64,000 nt of DNA, taken from the NCBI RefSeq assembly GCF_030128825.1, contig NZ_CP119129.1:12968-76967 (forward strand), read 5' to 3'. The position numbers were made by a program, and so were the translations under genes. A model generated the notes under the pieces. It saw nothing but the letters and a program-made list of their open reading frames with translations. It was not told the DNA's origin and searched no databases. This stretch comes from Sphingobium sp. WTD-1. GTDB taxonomy: Bacteria; Pseudomonadota; Alphaproteobacteria; Sphingomonadales; Sphingomonadaceae. This document shows, one piece after another, positions 34,644 through 43,188 of the stretch (position 1 is the stretch's first letter; every line of letters starts with the position of its first letter).

Positions 34644-34722
34644 GCTATCTCCTTGGTTATCAGAACCGTCGAGAACGCCTGATAGTTCCTGAAGGCGTTT
34701 GAGGGCCGGCGTACCATTTATT

Positions 34723-36276
34723 CTACCAGCTTTTCAGAGCACGCAGTTGCGGCGTCTTCTTGTGCTGGTGCTCGCCCATGCGCCCGAGCAGGGTGTCGAG
34801 AACCTCGATCGCCTCGAGGACATGTGGGCCCTTGTTCAGCATCACGCATTCGGCGCGCGCGGCCATCGCCGCGTCGGTCATCTCACCACGAGAAGGCCGG
34901 CCCTTCTTGACGAGGTTCTCCAAGACCTGCGTCGCCCAGATCACCGGCACGTGAGCAGCCTCGGCCAGCCACAGGATTTCCTCCTGCATCTCGGCCATGC
35001 GAGCAAAGCCGATCTCAACGGCAAGGTCGCCCCGCGCGATCATCACGGCGGTGGGCTGTCGACTGGCGGCGTGGACCATGATCTCCGGCAGATTGTCGAT
35101 CGCCCGGATGGTCTCCACCTTCAGCACAAGGGCGAGTTTCTGCCAGTCGTCGCGCAGTTCCGCCAACGCCTCCTGCAGCTGCATCACGTCGGCGGCGGAT
35201 TGGACGAACGAGTATTGGACGCCGTCGGCATGGGCGGCAATGAACTTCAGGTCGCGGCGGTCCTTTTTCGTGAGCGCGGCGATGCCGAGATCGGCATCGG
35301 GGAAGTTCAGGCCCTTTTCGGGTTTTAGCCTGGCACCCTTCTCCGGAGCCTGTTCAATATGCACCAGCAGTCCGTCGTCGCCCGCTTCCTCGATCACGCC
35401 GCCGAGCTTGCCGTCGTTATAGAAGACATGGTCGCCGGTCCGGCTGCCGCGCACCGCTTCCCCGAGCGTGCATTCGACCGCCGTCACCGCCTCATCCGTC
35501 TTGTGGGCACCCAGCGCACCGGCTTCGACGATCCGCAGGCGGTCGCCCACGTGCAGACGCCCCCCACCGCCTTCCATGTTGCCGGTGCGGATCTTCGGAC
35601 CGGCCAGATCCATGAAGATGCGCATCCTGTGGCCGGTCTCTTGCTCGGCAACACGGGCGTGTTCGATCATCCGCAACCATCTGCGCGGACCGTCATGCGC
35701 GCAGTTGATGCGCAGTGCTTCGATCCTGCGGTCGGCGAGGTCTCGCATGAACGCAGGATCTTCCGCGGCTTCGCTCGGACACGTCACCATGATCGCGGTC
35801 GCGCGCAGATCGCCGGTCGCGCCGAACAGGGCCTGCCGCCGCTCGGTGAGGCAGCGCTCGCCGGCGAAGAATGCTTCCGATGGCGGCCGCTCGTCCGGTT
35901 GCCTGCCGACAATCGCCGCGAGCGCCGCGCGGGTCGCCTGAAGCGCGGGGAGGACGTGCCCCTCCGATCGCCCCAACGAGGACAGGCCGAGCATCGTCAG
36001 CCCGCGCTGGATCGGCCGCAGATCGTGTCCGCGCAGGGCAAGATAGTCCGCCAGGTTGGCGGCGCAGGAGGCCAAGCCAGGCACATCTCCAATGTTCCAT
36101 CGGGCAAACTTCTCCACACCTTCCCGCCGCACCTCGGTCGTGAGCGCGTCCAGGCGGTCGAGAAGCGCCGATGGTTCGGTGATCGCGGCGTCCGGCTGCG
36201 GCTGCTGCCGCGCCTTCGGCCCGAGATGCCGATGGCGGCGCGCATCGCCCGCCGAGGGATGCCTCGAGCTTTTCAT
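34723..36276 (-). CDS. Pyruvate kinase-like protein with N-terminal extension and no C-domain
   Basis: The 517-residue protein carries the catalytic A and B domains after a ~150-residue helical extension of unknown role. Motifs: DLAGPKIRTG, FYNDGKLGG, GLNFPDADLGIAALTKKDRRDL, LVLKVETIRAIDNLPEI (catalytic Lys), ARGDLAVEIG and WATQVLENLVKKGRPSRGEMTDAA. The usual R-L-N-F-S-H-G is RINCAHDG. The ~120-residue allosteric C-terminal domain is absent. It is probably an unregulated or divergent pyruvate kinase. Its ATG overlaps the stop of the CDF gene. Confidence 0.8.
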   Translation of the reverse strand: MKSSRHPSAGDARRHRHLGPKARQQPQPDAAITEPSALLDRLDALTTEVRREGVEKFARWNIGDVPGLASCAANLADYLALRGHDLRPIQRGLTMLGLSSLGRSEGHVLPALQATRAALAAIVGRQPDERPPSEAFFAGERCLTERRQALFGATGDLRATAIMVTCPSEAAEDPAFMRDLADRRIEALRINCAHDGPRRWLRMIEHARVAEQETGHRMRIFMDLAGPKIRTGNMEGGGGRLHVGDRLRIVEAGALGAHKTDEAVTAVECTLGEAVRGSRTGDHVFYNDGKLGGVIEEAGDDGLLVHIEQAPEKGARLKPEKGLNFPDADLGIAALTKKDRRDLKFIAAHADGVQYSFVQSAADVMQLQEALAELRDDWQKLALVLKVETIRAIDNLPEIMVHAASRQPTAVMIARGDLAVEIGFARMAEMQEEILWLAEAAHVPVIWATQVLENLVKKGRPSRGEMTDAAMAARAECVMLNKGPHVLEAIEVLDTLLGRMGEHQHKKTPQLRALKSW

Positions 36277-36878
36277 GCGCTCGCCCTTTTTGCTTCACGT
36301 GCCTCGCACCGGGCGTCGCGCAGAATCTCGATGCCGCCCTTGATCGCGATCACCGCGGTGAGAAAACCGACCAGCAGATCGGGCCAGTTGGTCCCCAGCC
36401 ACCAGACCAGAACACCGGCGACGAGAATCCCGCCATTCGAGATGAAGTCGTTGAAGCTGAAAGTGGTCGCGGCGCGCAGGTTGACGTCGGGCTCTCGCAG
36501 CCGTTGCAGCAGCCTAAGGCAGACGAAGTTTACCACGGCCGCAATGGCCGACATCGTCATCATCGTGACGCCGATCGGCTCGCTTCCCTGAAGATAGCGG
36601 CGGCCGACGTCGAGCAGGATACCGCCGGCGAAGATCAGGAGCATGAAGCCCGAAACTGTCGCCGCCCGCGTCTTCCATTTCGCCCCCCGGCTGAGAGCGA
36701 TCAGGCTCAATGCGTAGACCGCCGCGTCCGACAGGTTGTCGAGTCCGTTGGCGAGGAGTGCACTGGAATCTCCGCTGATACCTGCGATCAGGAAGGCGAT
36801 AGCGATCGCGAGGTTGAGCACCAGGACGATCCACAGCGTGCGTCTCTCGTCTGGCCCTTCCGGCGCTCTGTCGTTCAT
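36273..36878 (-). CDS. Cation diffusion facilitator, short form
   Basis: About 201 residues with the six-helix CDF core and no cytoplasmic C-terminal domain. The helix 2 metal site is ANGLDNLSDAAVYALSL (DxxxD) and helix 5 has SFNDFISNGGILVAG. DxxxD is found in several CDF groups, so the metal (Mn, Fe, Zn, Co) is open. ATG 36878 is preceded by GAAAGG; an in-frame ATG at 36908 would add ten basic residues. The stop overlaps the pyruvate kinase-like start (ATGA), an unusual pairing. Confidence 0.8.
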   Translation of the reverse strand: MNDRAPEGPDERRTLWIVLVLNLAIAIAFLIAGISGDSSALLANGLDNLSDAAVYALSLIALSRGAKWKTRAATVSGFMLLIFAGGILLDVGRRYLQGSEPIGVTMMTMSAIAAVVNFVCLRLLQRLREPDVNLRAATTFSFNDFISNGGILVAGVLVWWLGTNWPDLLVGFLTAVIAIKGGIEILRDARCEAREAKRASA

Positions 36879-37033
36879 GCGGCGCCTTTCGGATCGCTTG
36901 TTGGTCATGCGCGAGATGGAGCGCTTTGGGTGTTACGATCGGCACGCACCGTAGTTCCCCCGCGCTACGCTCCAGCAGGGTAGGCCATAGTCTCGTGGCG
37001 GGAACCTCCGAAGACGCTTATTGTTGCAGCCTC

Positions 37034-37747
37034 ATGCGATTTCCACCGATTCCCTATTGCGGTTCTGCTCCGCTTCCCGTCGATATCTGGACGCGTTGGA
37101 ATCCGGATCCGCTGGCCATTGCGCTGGTGATCAGTCTCTTTTTGATCGGCCGCGCACTCCGGGCACAGCCTCTCCCGCTAGCCGCAGGCTGCGCCATTCT
37201 CCTTCTGCTGTTCGTATCGCCGTTCTGTGCGTTGAGTTCGGCGCTGTTCTCGGCACGCGCGGCGCATCATATCTTGCTGACGGCCGTCGCAGCGCCGCTG
37301 TTGGCGATGGCATTGCCAGCCGTTCGGGGCAGGCCGGCTGCATGGGCCTGTGTCCATGCCTTGATCTTCTGGTTGTGGCACGCACCGGTCGCCTATACCT
37401 TCGCGCTTGCCAGCGACGGTGCCTACTGGCTCATGGAGTTGACCCTGCTCGCCTCTGCGATCGGCCTCTGGCGCAGCGTGCTGGCCGCAACCGCACCCAT
37501 CGGCGTCGCGGTCCTGCTGGCGACGATGGTCCAGATGGGCTTACTCGGCGCCCTGCTCACCTTCGCGTCCACGCCGCTGTACGCCTGGCACTGGATCACG
37601 ACGCAGCCCTGGGGCCTCAGCCCGGTGGAGGACCAGCAGCTTGCCGGCCTGCTGATGTGGATCGTGGGCGGAGCGATTTATCTCGTCGCCGCGCTCAGGC
37701 TGGCAGGCAATTGGCTCACCGAGCGACAGCGGATGGCGATCGCATGA
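37034..37747 (+). CDS. ctaG: Cytochrome c oxidase assembly protein, CtaG (caa3) family
   Basis: The ~237-residue protein has about six or seven hydrophobic helices and the family's conserved His pattern: ARAAHHILLTAVAAPLLAMALP, FWLWHAPVAYTFAL, and a LYAWHWITTQPWGLSPVEDQQLAGLLMWIVGG end. It assists metal insertion into caa3-type oxidases. ATG 37034 is chosen where the family homology begins. It overlaps the cytochrome b561 gene by 4 bp, and the oxidase genes follow. Confidence 0.82.
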   Translation: MRFPPIPYCGSAPLPVDIWTRWNPDPLAIALVISLFLIGRALRAQPLPLAAGCAILLLLFVSPFCALSSALFSARAAHHILLTAVAAPLLAMALPAVRGRPAAWACVHALIFWLWHAPVAYTFALASDGAYWLMELTLLASAIGLWRSVLAATAPIGVAVLLATMVQMGLLGALLTFASTPLYAWHWITTQPWGLSPVEDQQLAGLLMWIVGGAIYLVAALRLAGNWLTERQRMAIA

Positions 37748-38412
37748 TCGCGGCGATCCGCGAATGGGCGGCGCGGCATACCGCCGATCGGCGCTATTCC
37801 CCGGTCGGCGTCGCCTTCCACTGGATCATGGCGGCGCTCCTCTCCTTTCAGCTCTATTGGGGTTGGTATATGAGCCGCATGCCGGTGGGCGGCGACAAGC
37901 TGGATGCCTACAAGCTGCATTCCGAGCTGGGCCTCGGCATGCTCGTGCTGGCGACGCTGCGTTTCCTGTGGCGCACGATCGTGCCGGGACCGATCAACGA
38001 TGCGGACAAGCTCGGCTGGCAGACGAAGCTGGCCTATTTGACCCACGCGCTGTTCTATATTTGCTTTTTCGGCCTGCCGCTGTCGGGCTGGGCGATGTGG
38101 TCGGCGCTGGGCGATGGCCCTAGGCTAGATCTGCTCGGTGCCGCATGGCCGCAACTGCCGTTCCACGATATTCCGGTCGCGGCGCAGTGGACCATCCTCG
38201 GCTGGGCCGACGGCATCCACACCCTGCTGATCCTGCTCCTCGTCGCGCTCATTCCCATGCATATCGGCGCGGCCCTCAAGCATCATTTCTGGAACCGGCA
38301 CGATGTGCTCATCGGGATGCTGCCGGAGTTGAAGGAGGACGAACCGGCAGAGACGGATCCCCGTCACGGCTTGCCAGGATCGCAAGCTCCGCCGGCGCCA
38401 ATGCGCGGCTGA
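37744..38412 (+). CDS. Cytochrome b561-type protein
   Basis: The 222-residue, four-helix membrane protein has the heme b ligand pattern of prokaryotic b561: VAFHWIMAALLSFQLYWGWYM, YKLHSELGLGMLVLATLRFLWR, YLTHALFYICFFGLPLSGW and ADGIHTLLILLLVALIPMHIGAALKHHFW. It would pass electrons between quinol and a periplasmic acceptor. The last ~35 codons overlap the oppositely oriented cytochrome c gene by 104 bp. Confidence 0.88.
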   Translation: MIAAIREWAARHTADRRYSPVGVAFHWIMAALLSFQLYWGWYMSRMPVGGDKLDAYKLHSELGLGMLVLATLRFLWRTIVPGPINDADKLGWQTKLAYLTHALFYICFFGLPLSGWAMWSALGDGPRLDLLGAAWPQLPFHDIPVAAQWTILGWADGIHTLLILLLVALIPMHIGAALKHHFWNRHDVLIGMLPELKEDEPAETDPRHGLPGSQAPPAPMRG

Positions 38413-38944
38413 CCGCCAGCATCGTGCCCGTGGGATCATGCCGTTGCCCCGAGCGCCAGGCCTCGATCTGTACCACGACATAGGTCGGCGACTGCCCGGC
38501 GAGCGGCGGGTTGCCGGGACCGCGTCCTTCGCCGCTCCCGCCGTGGCAGCTGGCGCACTTGCTGGCGTAAAGGGACGTTGTGCGCAATGTGGATGCTGGG
38601 GCTGGCAGCGCGGCATAGTAGGCCGAGACCTTGACGCGATCCTCGCTATCCAGTCGCCGGGCGATCGTGCGCATCGCGACATGCCTGCGCCGCCCGTTGG
38701 CGTAATCATCGAGTTGGCGAACCAGATAACCCGCATCGAGCCCAGCGAGGCGCGGGGTCAGGCGGCCATCGCCTTCGCCTTTCAAGCCATGGCATGTCGC
38801 GCAGGCGCTCGTCGGGCCACCGTTGCCGCCACTGAACGCGATAACCTCGCCGGTCCTGCGAAAGGCCGGGTTGCCGCCCGTCTCGTTGCATGCCGTCAGA
38901 TACAGCGGACCCAGCAGGCCGAGGCGCAGAAAATATCGCGTCAT
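38309..38944 (-). CDS. Diheme cytochrome c4-like lipoprotein
   Basis: The 211-residue protein starts with a lipoprotein-like signal (FLRLGLLGPLYLTACNE) and has two class I heme sites, CATCHGLKGEGDGR and CASCHGGSGEGRG. Each is followed by a LAGL/LAGQSPTYV segment and a likely axial Met, as in cytochrome c4. It probably feeds electrons to the caa3 oxidase encoded just downstream on the other strand. The start ATG 38944 is set by the signal peptide. It is divergent from the next cytochrome gene with 57 bp between starts. Confidence 0.85.
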   Translation of the reverse strand: MTRYFLRLGLLGPLYLTACNETGGNPAFRRTGEVIAFSGGNGGPTSACATCHGLKGEGDGRLTPRLAGLDAGYLVRQLDDYANGRRRHVAMRTIARRLDSEDRVKVSAYYAALPAPASTLRTTSLYASKCASCHGGSGEGRGPGNPPLAGQSPTYVVVQIEAWRSGQRHDPTGTMLAVSRALAPAELAILASRDGDPSLPVRPPSTPAASR

Positions 38945-39001
38945 CGCACGGGGAACCGAGTGCGAGGCGGTCGGTTCCCCATCGGGGAAGGAAGATCTCA
39001 T

Positions 39002-39346
39002 TTGGGGGCACGCATTCTCTTGACCGCCGTTCTGCTGCTCGCCGCCTGCGACAAGGCCGAGATCGCTCCAAATGCCACGCTCGGCGAGGCGGCGGCGCGC
39101 GGGAAGGCGGCGGCGGCGCGTCTTGGCTGCGGGGCCTGCCACGCCATGTCGGGCATCTGGCCGCAGGGCAAGACCGGCCCTTCGCTTGTAAGGTTCGCAG
39201 AGCGGGGCACGATCGCGGGCCGCTATTCCAATCGCCCCGATAATCTGGCTGCCTTCCTGCGCGATTCTTCCGGCACGGCGATGCCGACGGTTCCCATGAC
39301 CGCGGCGCAGGCCGACGACATCGCGGCGTTCCTGCATGAGCAATAG
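39002..39346 (+). CDS. Monoheme class I cytochrome c lipoprotein
   Basis: The 114-residue protein appears to use a TTG start at 39002, 9-11 nt after GGAAGGAAGA; no ATG lies before the signal sequence. It begins ARILLTAVLLLAACDKAE (lipobox Cys), has one heme site RLGCGACHAMSGI and ends with a C-terminal helix (ADDIAAFLHEQ). It overlaps the oxidase subunit II gene by 11 bp and is first of the oxidase operon. Its likely role is electron donor to the CuA/heme c subunit. Confidence 0.75.
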   Translation: MGARILLTAVLLLAACDKAEIAPNATLGEAAARGKAAAARLGCGACHAMSGIWPQGKTGPSLVRFAERGTIAGRYSNRPDNLAAFLRDSSGTAMPTVPMTAAQADDIAAFLHEQ

Positions 39347-40295
39347 CGCGACTCCGCAGGCCGCGCTCGGCGGCTGGCCGCCGGCGGTTCTCGATCCGGC
39401 CGGCCCCTATGCCGAGCCCGTCACCCGGCTTGCCTGGGCGCTGCTGATGGGCGGCGCGGGCGTATTGCTGATCGTCCTCGCCGCACTGGCGATAGCGCTT
39501 TGGGGCAGACCTGTCCTTCGCCAGCGGCTGGGCGGCGACCGGGCGATCTGGATCGGCGGCGTGGCCTTTCCGGGCGTCGTGCTGACGGCTCTGCTGGTCT
39601 GGGGTCTGTGGCTGACCGGCAGCCTGCAGGCGACGGCAGCACAACCGGGCGAGATGCGCGTCAGGGTTACGGGCGAAATGTGGTGGTGGCGCGTGACATA
39701 TCTCGGCGAAGGCGGCGAGCCCGTTATCCGCGATGCCAACGAATTGCATGTTCCCGTCGGGCAACCGGTCCTGCTGGAACTGGAATCGGCGGACGTGCTC
39801 CACAGCCTCTGGGTGCCCCGGCTCGCCGGCAAGATGGACATGATCCCCGGTCGTCGGAACCTGCTGCGCATTCGCGCCGATCGCCCGGGCACTTACGGCG
39901 GGCAGTGCGCGGAATATTGCGGCGGCGCCCACGCGTTGATGGGCTTGGTCGTCGTCGCGCATACGCCGGAAAGCTTCGCCCGCTGGCGTGCCGAACGCCT
40001 TGCACCGCCGCGTCCCGCTTCGGGGCGAGGGCCCGAACTGTTCCTCGCCAGCGGCTGTGCTGGCTGCCACACCGTGCGCGGCACGCCCGCCAACGGCACC
40101 GCCGGTCCCGACCTCACCCATGTCGGCGCAAGGCGATCGCTGGGCGCGGGCATCCTGCCCAACAATCGCGGCACGCTGGCAGGCTGGATCGCCGACAGCC
40201 AGACGATCAAGCCCGGCAACCGCATGCCCAACTACAAGCAGTTCAGCCCGGACGATCTGAACGCGCTGGCCGACTATATGGAAAGCCTCAAATGA
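39336..40295 (+). CDS. ctaC: Cytochrome c oxidase subunit II with fused cytochrome c (caa3 type)
   Basis: The 319-residue protein has two N-terminal transmembrane helices, then the cupredoxin domain with the CuA site: ADVLHSLWVPRLAGKMD, and GGQCAEYCGGAHALMG. A C-terminal class I cytochrome c domain (FLASGCAGCHTVRGT, with KPGNRMPNY giving the Met ligand) makes it a caa3-type subunit II. It overlaps the subunit I gene start (ATGA 40292-40295). Confidence 0.93.
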   Translation: MSNSATPQAALGGWPPAVLDPAGPYAEPVTRLAWALLMGGAGVLLIVLAALAIALWGRPVLRQRLGGDRAIWIGGVAFPGVVLTALLVWGLWLTGSLQATAAQPGEMRVRVTGEMWWWRVTYLGEGGEPVIRDANELHVPVGQPVLLELESADVLHSLWVPRLAGKMDMIPGRRNLLRIRADRPGTYGGQCAEYCGGAHALMGLVVVAHTPESFARWRAERLAPPRPASGRGPELFLASGCAGCHTVRGTPANGTAGPDLTHVGARRSLGAGILPNNRGTLAGWIADSQTIKPGNRMPNYKQFSPDDLNALADYMESLK

Positions 40296-42814
40296 GGTCG
40301 GAGACTGGGTTCGACCCCGATCTCTACCAGCGGTTCCCGACGCAGGAGGAACGCCCGCCCGAAGAAGAGGAGGAACTGCGCCGTATCTGGTGCGCGCCGC
40401 GCGGCTGGGAATATCTGACCGTCGTCAACAACAATTATGTCGGCATCTTCTATCTCGGCACCGCCTTCCTGTTTTTCCTGCTGGCAGGCGTGCTGGCGCT
40501 GCTGATGCGGGTGCAACTGTCAGCGCCGCTGATGGAGGTGCTGCCGCAGGCGACCTACAACCAGGTCTTCACCATGCACGGCACGGTGATGATGTTCCTG
40601 TTCGCGGTGCCGATGGTCGAGGCGGCGGGCGTGCTGCTGCTGCCGCAGATGCTGGCCGCGCGCGATCTGCCCTTCCCGCGCCTATCGGCCTACGCCTTCT
40701 GGGCCTATGCTGTGGGTGGCCTGGCCTTTTTCGCCTCGCTGTTCGTCGGCCTCGCCCCCGACGGCGGCTGGTTCATGTACCCGCCCTTTACGTCCAAGGC
40801 CTATTCGCCCGGCATCAACGCCGACTTCTGGCTGCTGGGTATCGGCTTCATCGAGATTTCGGCGATCGCCGGCGCGATCGAGATCATCGTCGGCGTCCTG
40901 CGCACCCGCGCGCCGGGCATGAGCCTCGACAGGATGCCGATCTTCGCCTGGGCCATGCTGGTCTTCGCGGTGATGATCATCATCGCCTTTCCCAGCGTGA
41001 TCCTGGCGACGCTGCTGCTGGAGATCGAGCGCGCCTTCAACTGGCCCTTCTTCGACGCGGCGCGAGGCGGCGATCCGGTGCTATGGCAGCATCTGTTCTG
41101 GTTCTTCGGCCATCCGGAGGTCTACATCATCTTCCTGCCCGCCGCCGGCATGATGAGCATGATCGTGCCCACCGTCGCGAAGGCGGAACTGGTCGGCTAC
41201 CGCCTGATCGTGCTGGCCATGATCGCCACGGGGTTCATCAGCTTCGGCGTCTGGGCGCATCACATGTTTACCGTCGGCCTGCCGCCGATGACGACGGGCT
41301 TCTTCTCCGCCGCGTCGATGGCGGTCAGCCTGCCGGCGTGCATCCAGGTGTTCTCGTGGATCGCGACGCTGGCGATCGGCAGGCCGCGCTTCAATGCGCC
41401 GGGGCTGTTCGTGCTCGGCAGCATCGTAATCTTCGTGACCGGCGGGCTGACCGGTGTCATGGTCGCGCTGGTGCCGTTCGACTGGCAGGCGCACGACACC
41501 TATTTCATCGTCGCGCACCTGCACTATGTGCTGATCGGCGGTATGGTGTTTCCGCTGTTCGCGGCGATGTACTACTGGATTCCGATGGTCAGCAGCCGCG
41601 CGATGAGCGAGCGGCTGGCGAAATGGGTGTTCGGCCTGATGTTCACCGGCATGAATGTCGCCTTCATGCCGATGCACCTCGTCGGCCTGATGGGCATGCC
41701 GCGCCGCGTCTACACCTATCTGCCCGGCAGCGGCTGGGACATGCTGAACCTCATCTCGACGATCGGGGCTTTCCTGTTCGCCTTCGGCGTCCTGCTGTTC
41801 CTGATCGACCTGGTGCGAAATTTCCGCATGGCGCCGGGCGGCGGCAATGCCGGCAACGTCTATGGCGCTGGCTCGCTCGAATGGCTGCCGACCGAGCTTT
41901 ATTCGACGCGCTCGATCCCGGTGGTGAAGAGCCGCGAGCCGCTATGGGACGATCCGAAGATTTCCGACGATGTCGAGCAGGGCCGCTATTTCCTGCCGCG
42001 CTCGGCCACCGGCCTGCGCGAGACGATCGTCACGAGCCCGCTGCTGGCCGAGCCGCAATATGTCCAGATCATGCCCGGTCCCTCGGTCTGGCCGCTTGTG
42101 GCGGCGATCTTCACAGCCTTTTTCTTCCTCGCACTGACGGTGCAGGCCTATATGTTCGGCCTCGCCAGCGGCGTCATCACCATCATGGCCATGCTGCGCT
42201 GGCTGTCCGAAACCGATCGGCCGATCGCGCAGGGCGAGGTTGACATCGGCGCGGGCATCATGGTGCCGACCTATATGACCGGCCCGCGCAGTCATGGCTG
42301 GTGGGCGATGGTCATCCTGATGATCGTCATGGCCATGATCTCCGCCATGGCGATGTTCGGGCTCGCCTTCCTGTGGAGCAACCAGCCGGCCTTCTGGACC
42401 TCGCCGGCATCGCTGGGCGGAGGCGCGCCCATCGCGCTGGGCTACGGACTCGTCGTGGCCGCGGCCGCGGCGTCCCGCTGGCTGCATCGCATCGGCAAAG
42501 GCTGGGCGGTCGTACCGGTTCTGTTGGCGGGAGTCGCGACGCCGCTGCTGACCTTGCTCGATATCCGTCTGTGGAGTGCCGTGCTGGCCCCCGACGCCAG
42601 CGGCCAGGGCGCGGCGGTGTTCGCGATCCTTTCGCTGCAGGGCACCGTCGCCGCGATCGGCCTGCTGTTCGCCGCCTATCTGGGCTGGCGGGCGCTGCGT
42701 GGGCTCATCACGCCGACGCGCAACAGCACGCTGGACCTCGCCTGCCTGTTCATCGGCTATTGCGGTGCGCAGGGACTGGTCGGCACGCTCTTCACCCGAG
42801 CCGTCGGCGCGTGA
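40292..42814 (+). CDS. ctaD: Cytochrome c oxidase subunit I/III fusion
   Basis: The 840-residue protein joins a heme-copper subunit I (about residues 40-560) to a subunit III-like region with several helices. Heme a ligands lie in FTMHGTVMM (H96) and AHLHYVLIGG (H409/H411), and CuB ligands in GHPEVY (H274, Tyr278) and AHHMFTVG (H323/H324). Glu276 of the D-pathway end is present. At the K-pathway the usual PTGIKIFSW reads PACIQVFSW, so the conserved Lys is Gln352 (codon 41345-41347). The last stop overlaps the following GTG-started gene. Confidence 0.93.
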   Translation: MRSETGFDPDLYQRFPTQEERPPEEEEELRRIWCAPRGWEYLTVVNNNYVGIFYLGTAFLFFLLAGVLALLMRVQLSAPLMEVLPQATYNQVFTMHGTVMMFLFAVPMVEAAGVLLLPQMLAARDLPFPRLSAYAFWAYAVGGLAFFASLFVGLAPDGGWFMYPPFTSKAYSPGINADFWLLGIGFIEISAIAGAIEIIVGVLRTRAPGMSLDRMPIFAWAMLVFAVMIIIAFPSVILATLLLEIERAFNWPFFDAARGGDPVLWQHLFWFFGHPEVYIIFLPAAGMMSMIVPTVAKAELVGYRLIVLAMIATGFISFGVWAHHMFTVGLPPMTTGFFSAASMAVSLPACIQVFSWIATLAIGRPRFNAPGLFVLGSIVIFVTGGLTGVMVALVPFDWQAHDTYFIVAHLHYVLIGGMVFPLFAAMYYWIPMVSSRAMSERLAKWVFGLMFTGMNVAFMPMHLVGLMGMPRRVYTYLPGSGWDMLNLISTIGAFLFAFGVLLFLIDLVRNFRMAPGGGNAGNVYGAGSLEWLPTELYSTRSIPVVKSREPLWDDPKISDDVEQGRYFLPRSATGLRETIVTSPLLAEPQYVQIMPGPSVWPLVAAIFTAFFFLALTVQAYMFGLASGVITIMAMLRWLSETDRPIAQGEVDIGAGIMVPTYMTGPRSHGWWAMVILMIVMAMISAMAMFGLAFLWSNQPAFWTSPASLGGGAPIALGYGLVVAAAAASRWLHRIGKGWAVVPVLLAGVATPLLTLLDIRLWSAVLAPDASGQGAAVFAILSLQGTVAAIGLLFAAYLGWRALRGLITPTRNSTLDLACLFIGYCGAQGLVGTLFTRAVGA

Positions 42815-43083
42815 GAAGCTGGCTCATCCTGCTCGGCGGGTTCCTCGTCTGGACCGTCCATTTTTTCGGTCTCTATCTGATCGCGGAGTTCGCGCCGGCG
42901 GCAACGCTCGTTATCGCGCTGACCATTCTCTGCATCATCGCCGACCTATGGCTGCTGCGCTGGCTTCGCGGGATACCATGCTCTGAGGCCTTCGCGCAGT
43001 GGCGGCGGTCGGTTGGCATGGCTGGCGCTGTGCTGAGCCTCCTCGCTGTGCTTTGGCAGGGGTTGCCCATCATGCTTGCCTGA
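42811..43083 (+). CDS. Small membrane protein of the oxidase operon
   Basis: A 90-residue protein with a GTG start inside the ctaD stop (GTGA). It has about three hydrophobic helices (SWLILLGGFLVWTVHFFGLYLIAEF, ALTILCIIADLWLLRWL, GMAGAVLSLLAVLWQGLP). Position and coupling suggest a small oxidase subunit or assembly factor, comparable in place to subunit IV. Sequence alone does not name it. Confidence 0.65.
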   Translation: MRSWLILLGGFLVWTVHFFGLYLIAEFAPAATLVIALTILCIIADLWLLRWLRGIPCSEAFAQWRRSVGMAGAVLSLLAVLWQGLPIMLA

Positions 43084-43188
43084 CGCTCGCAGTCAAGAAG
43101 AACCATCAGACACCGATGCTTTCTGCCCCTCTTCGCATTTCACCATCGATACCTGCACATCATGTTTGCAATAACCCGGCATCTCTAT

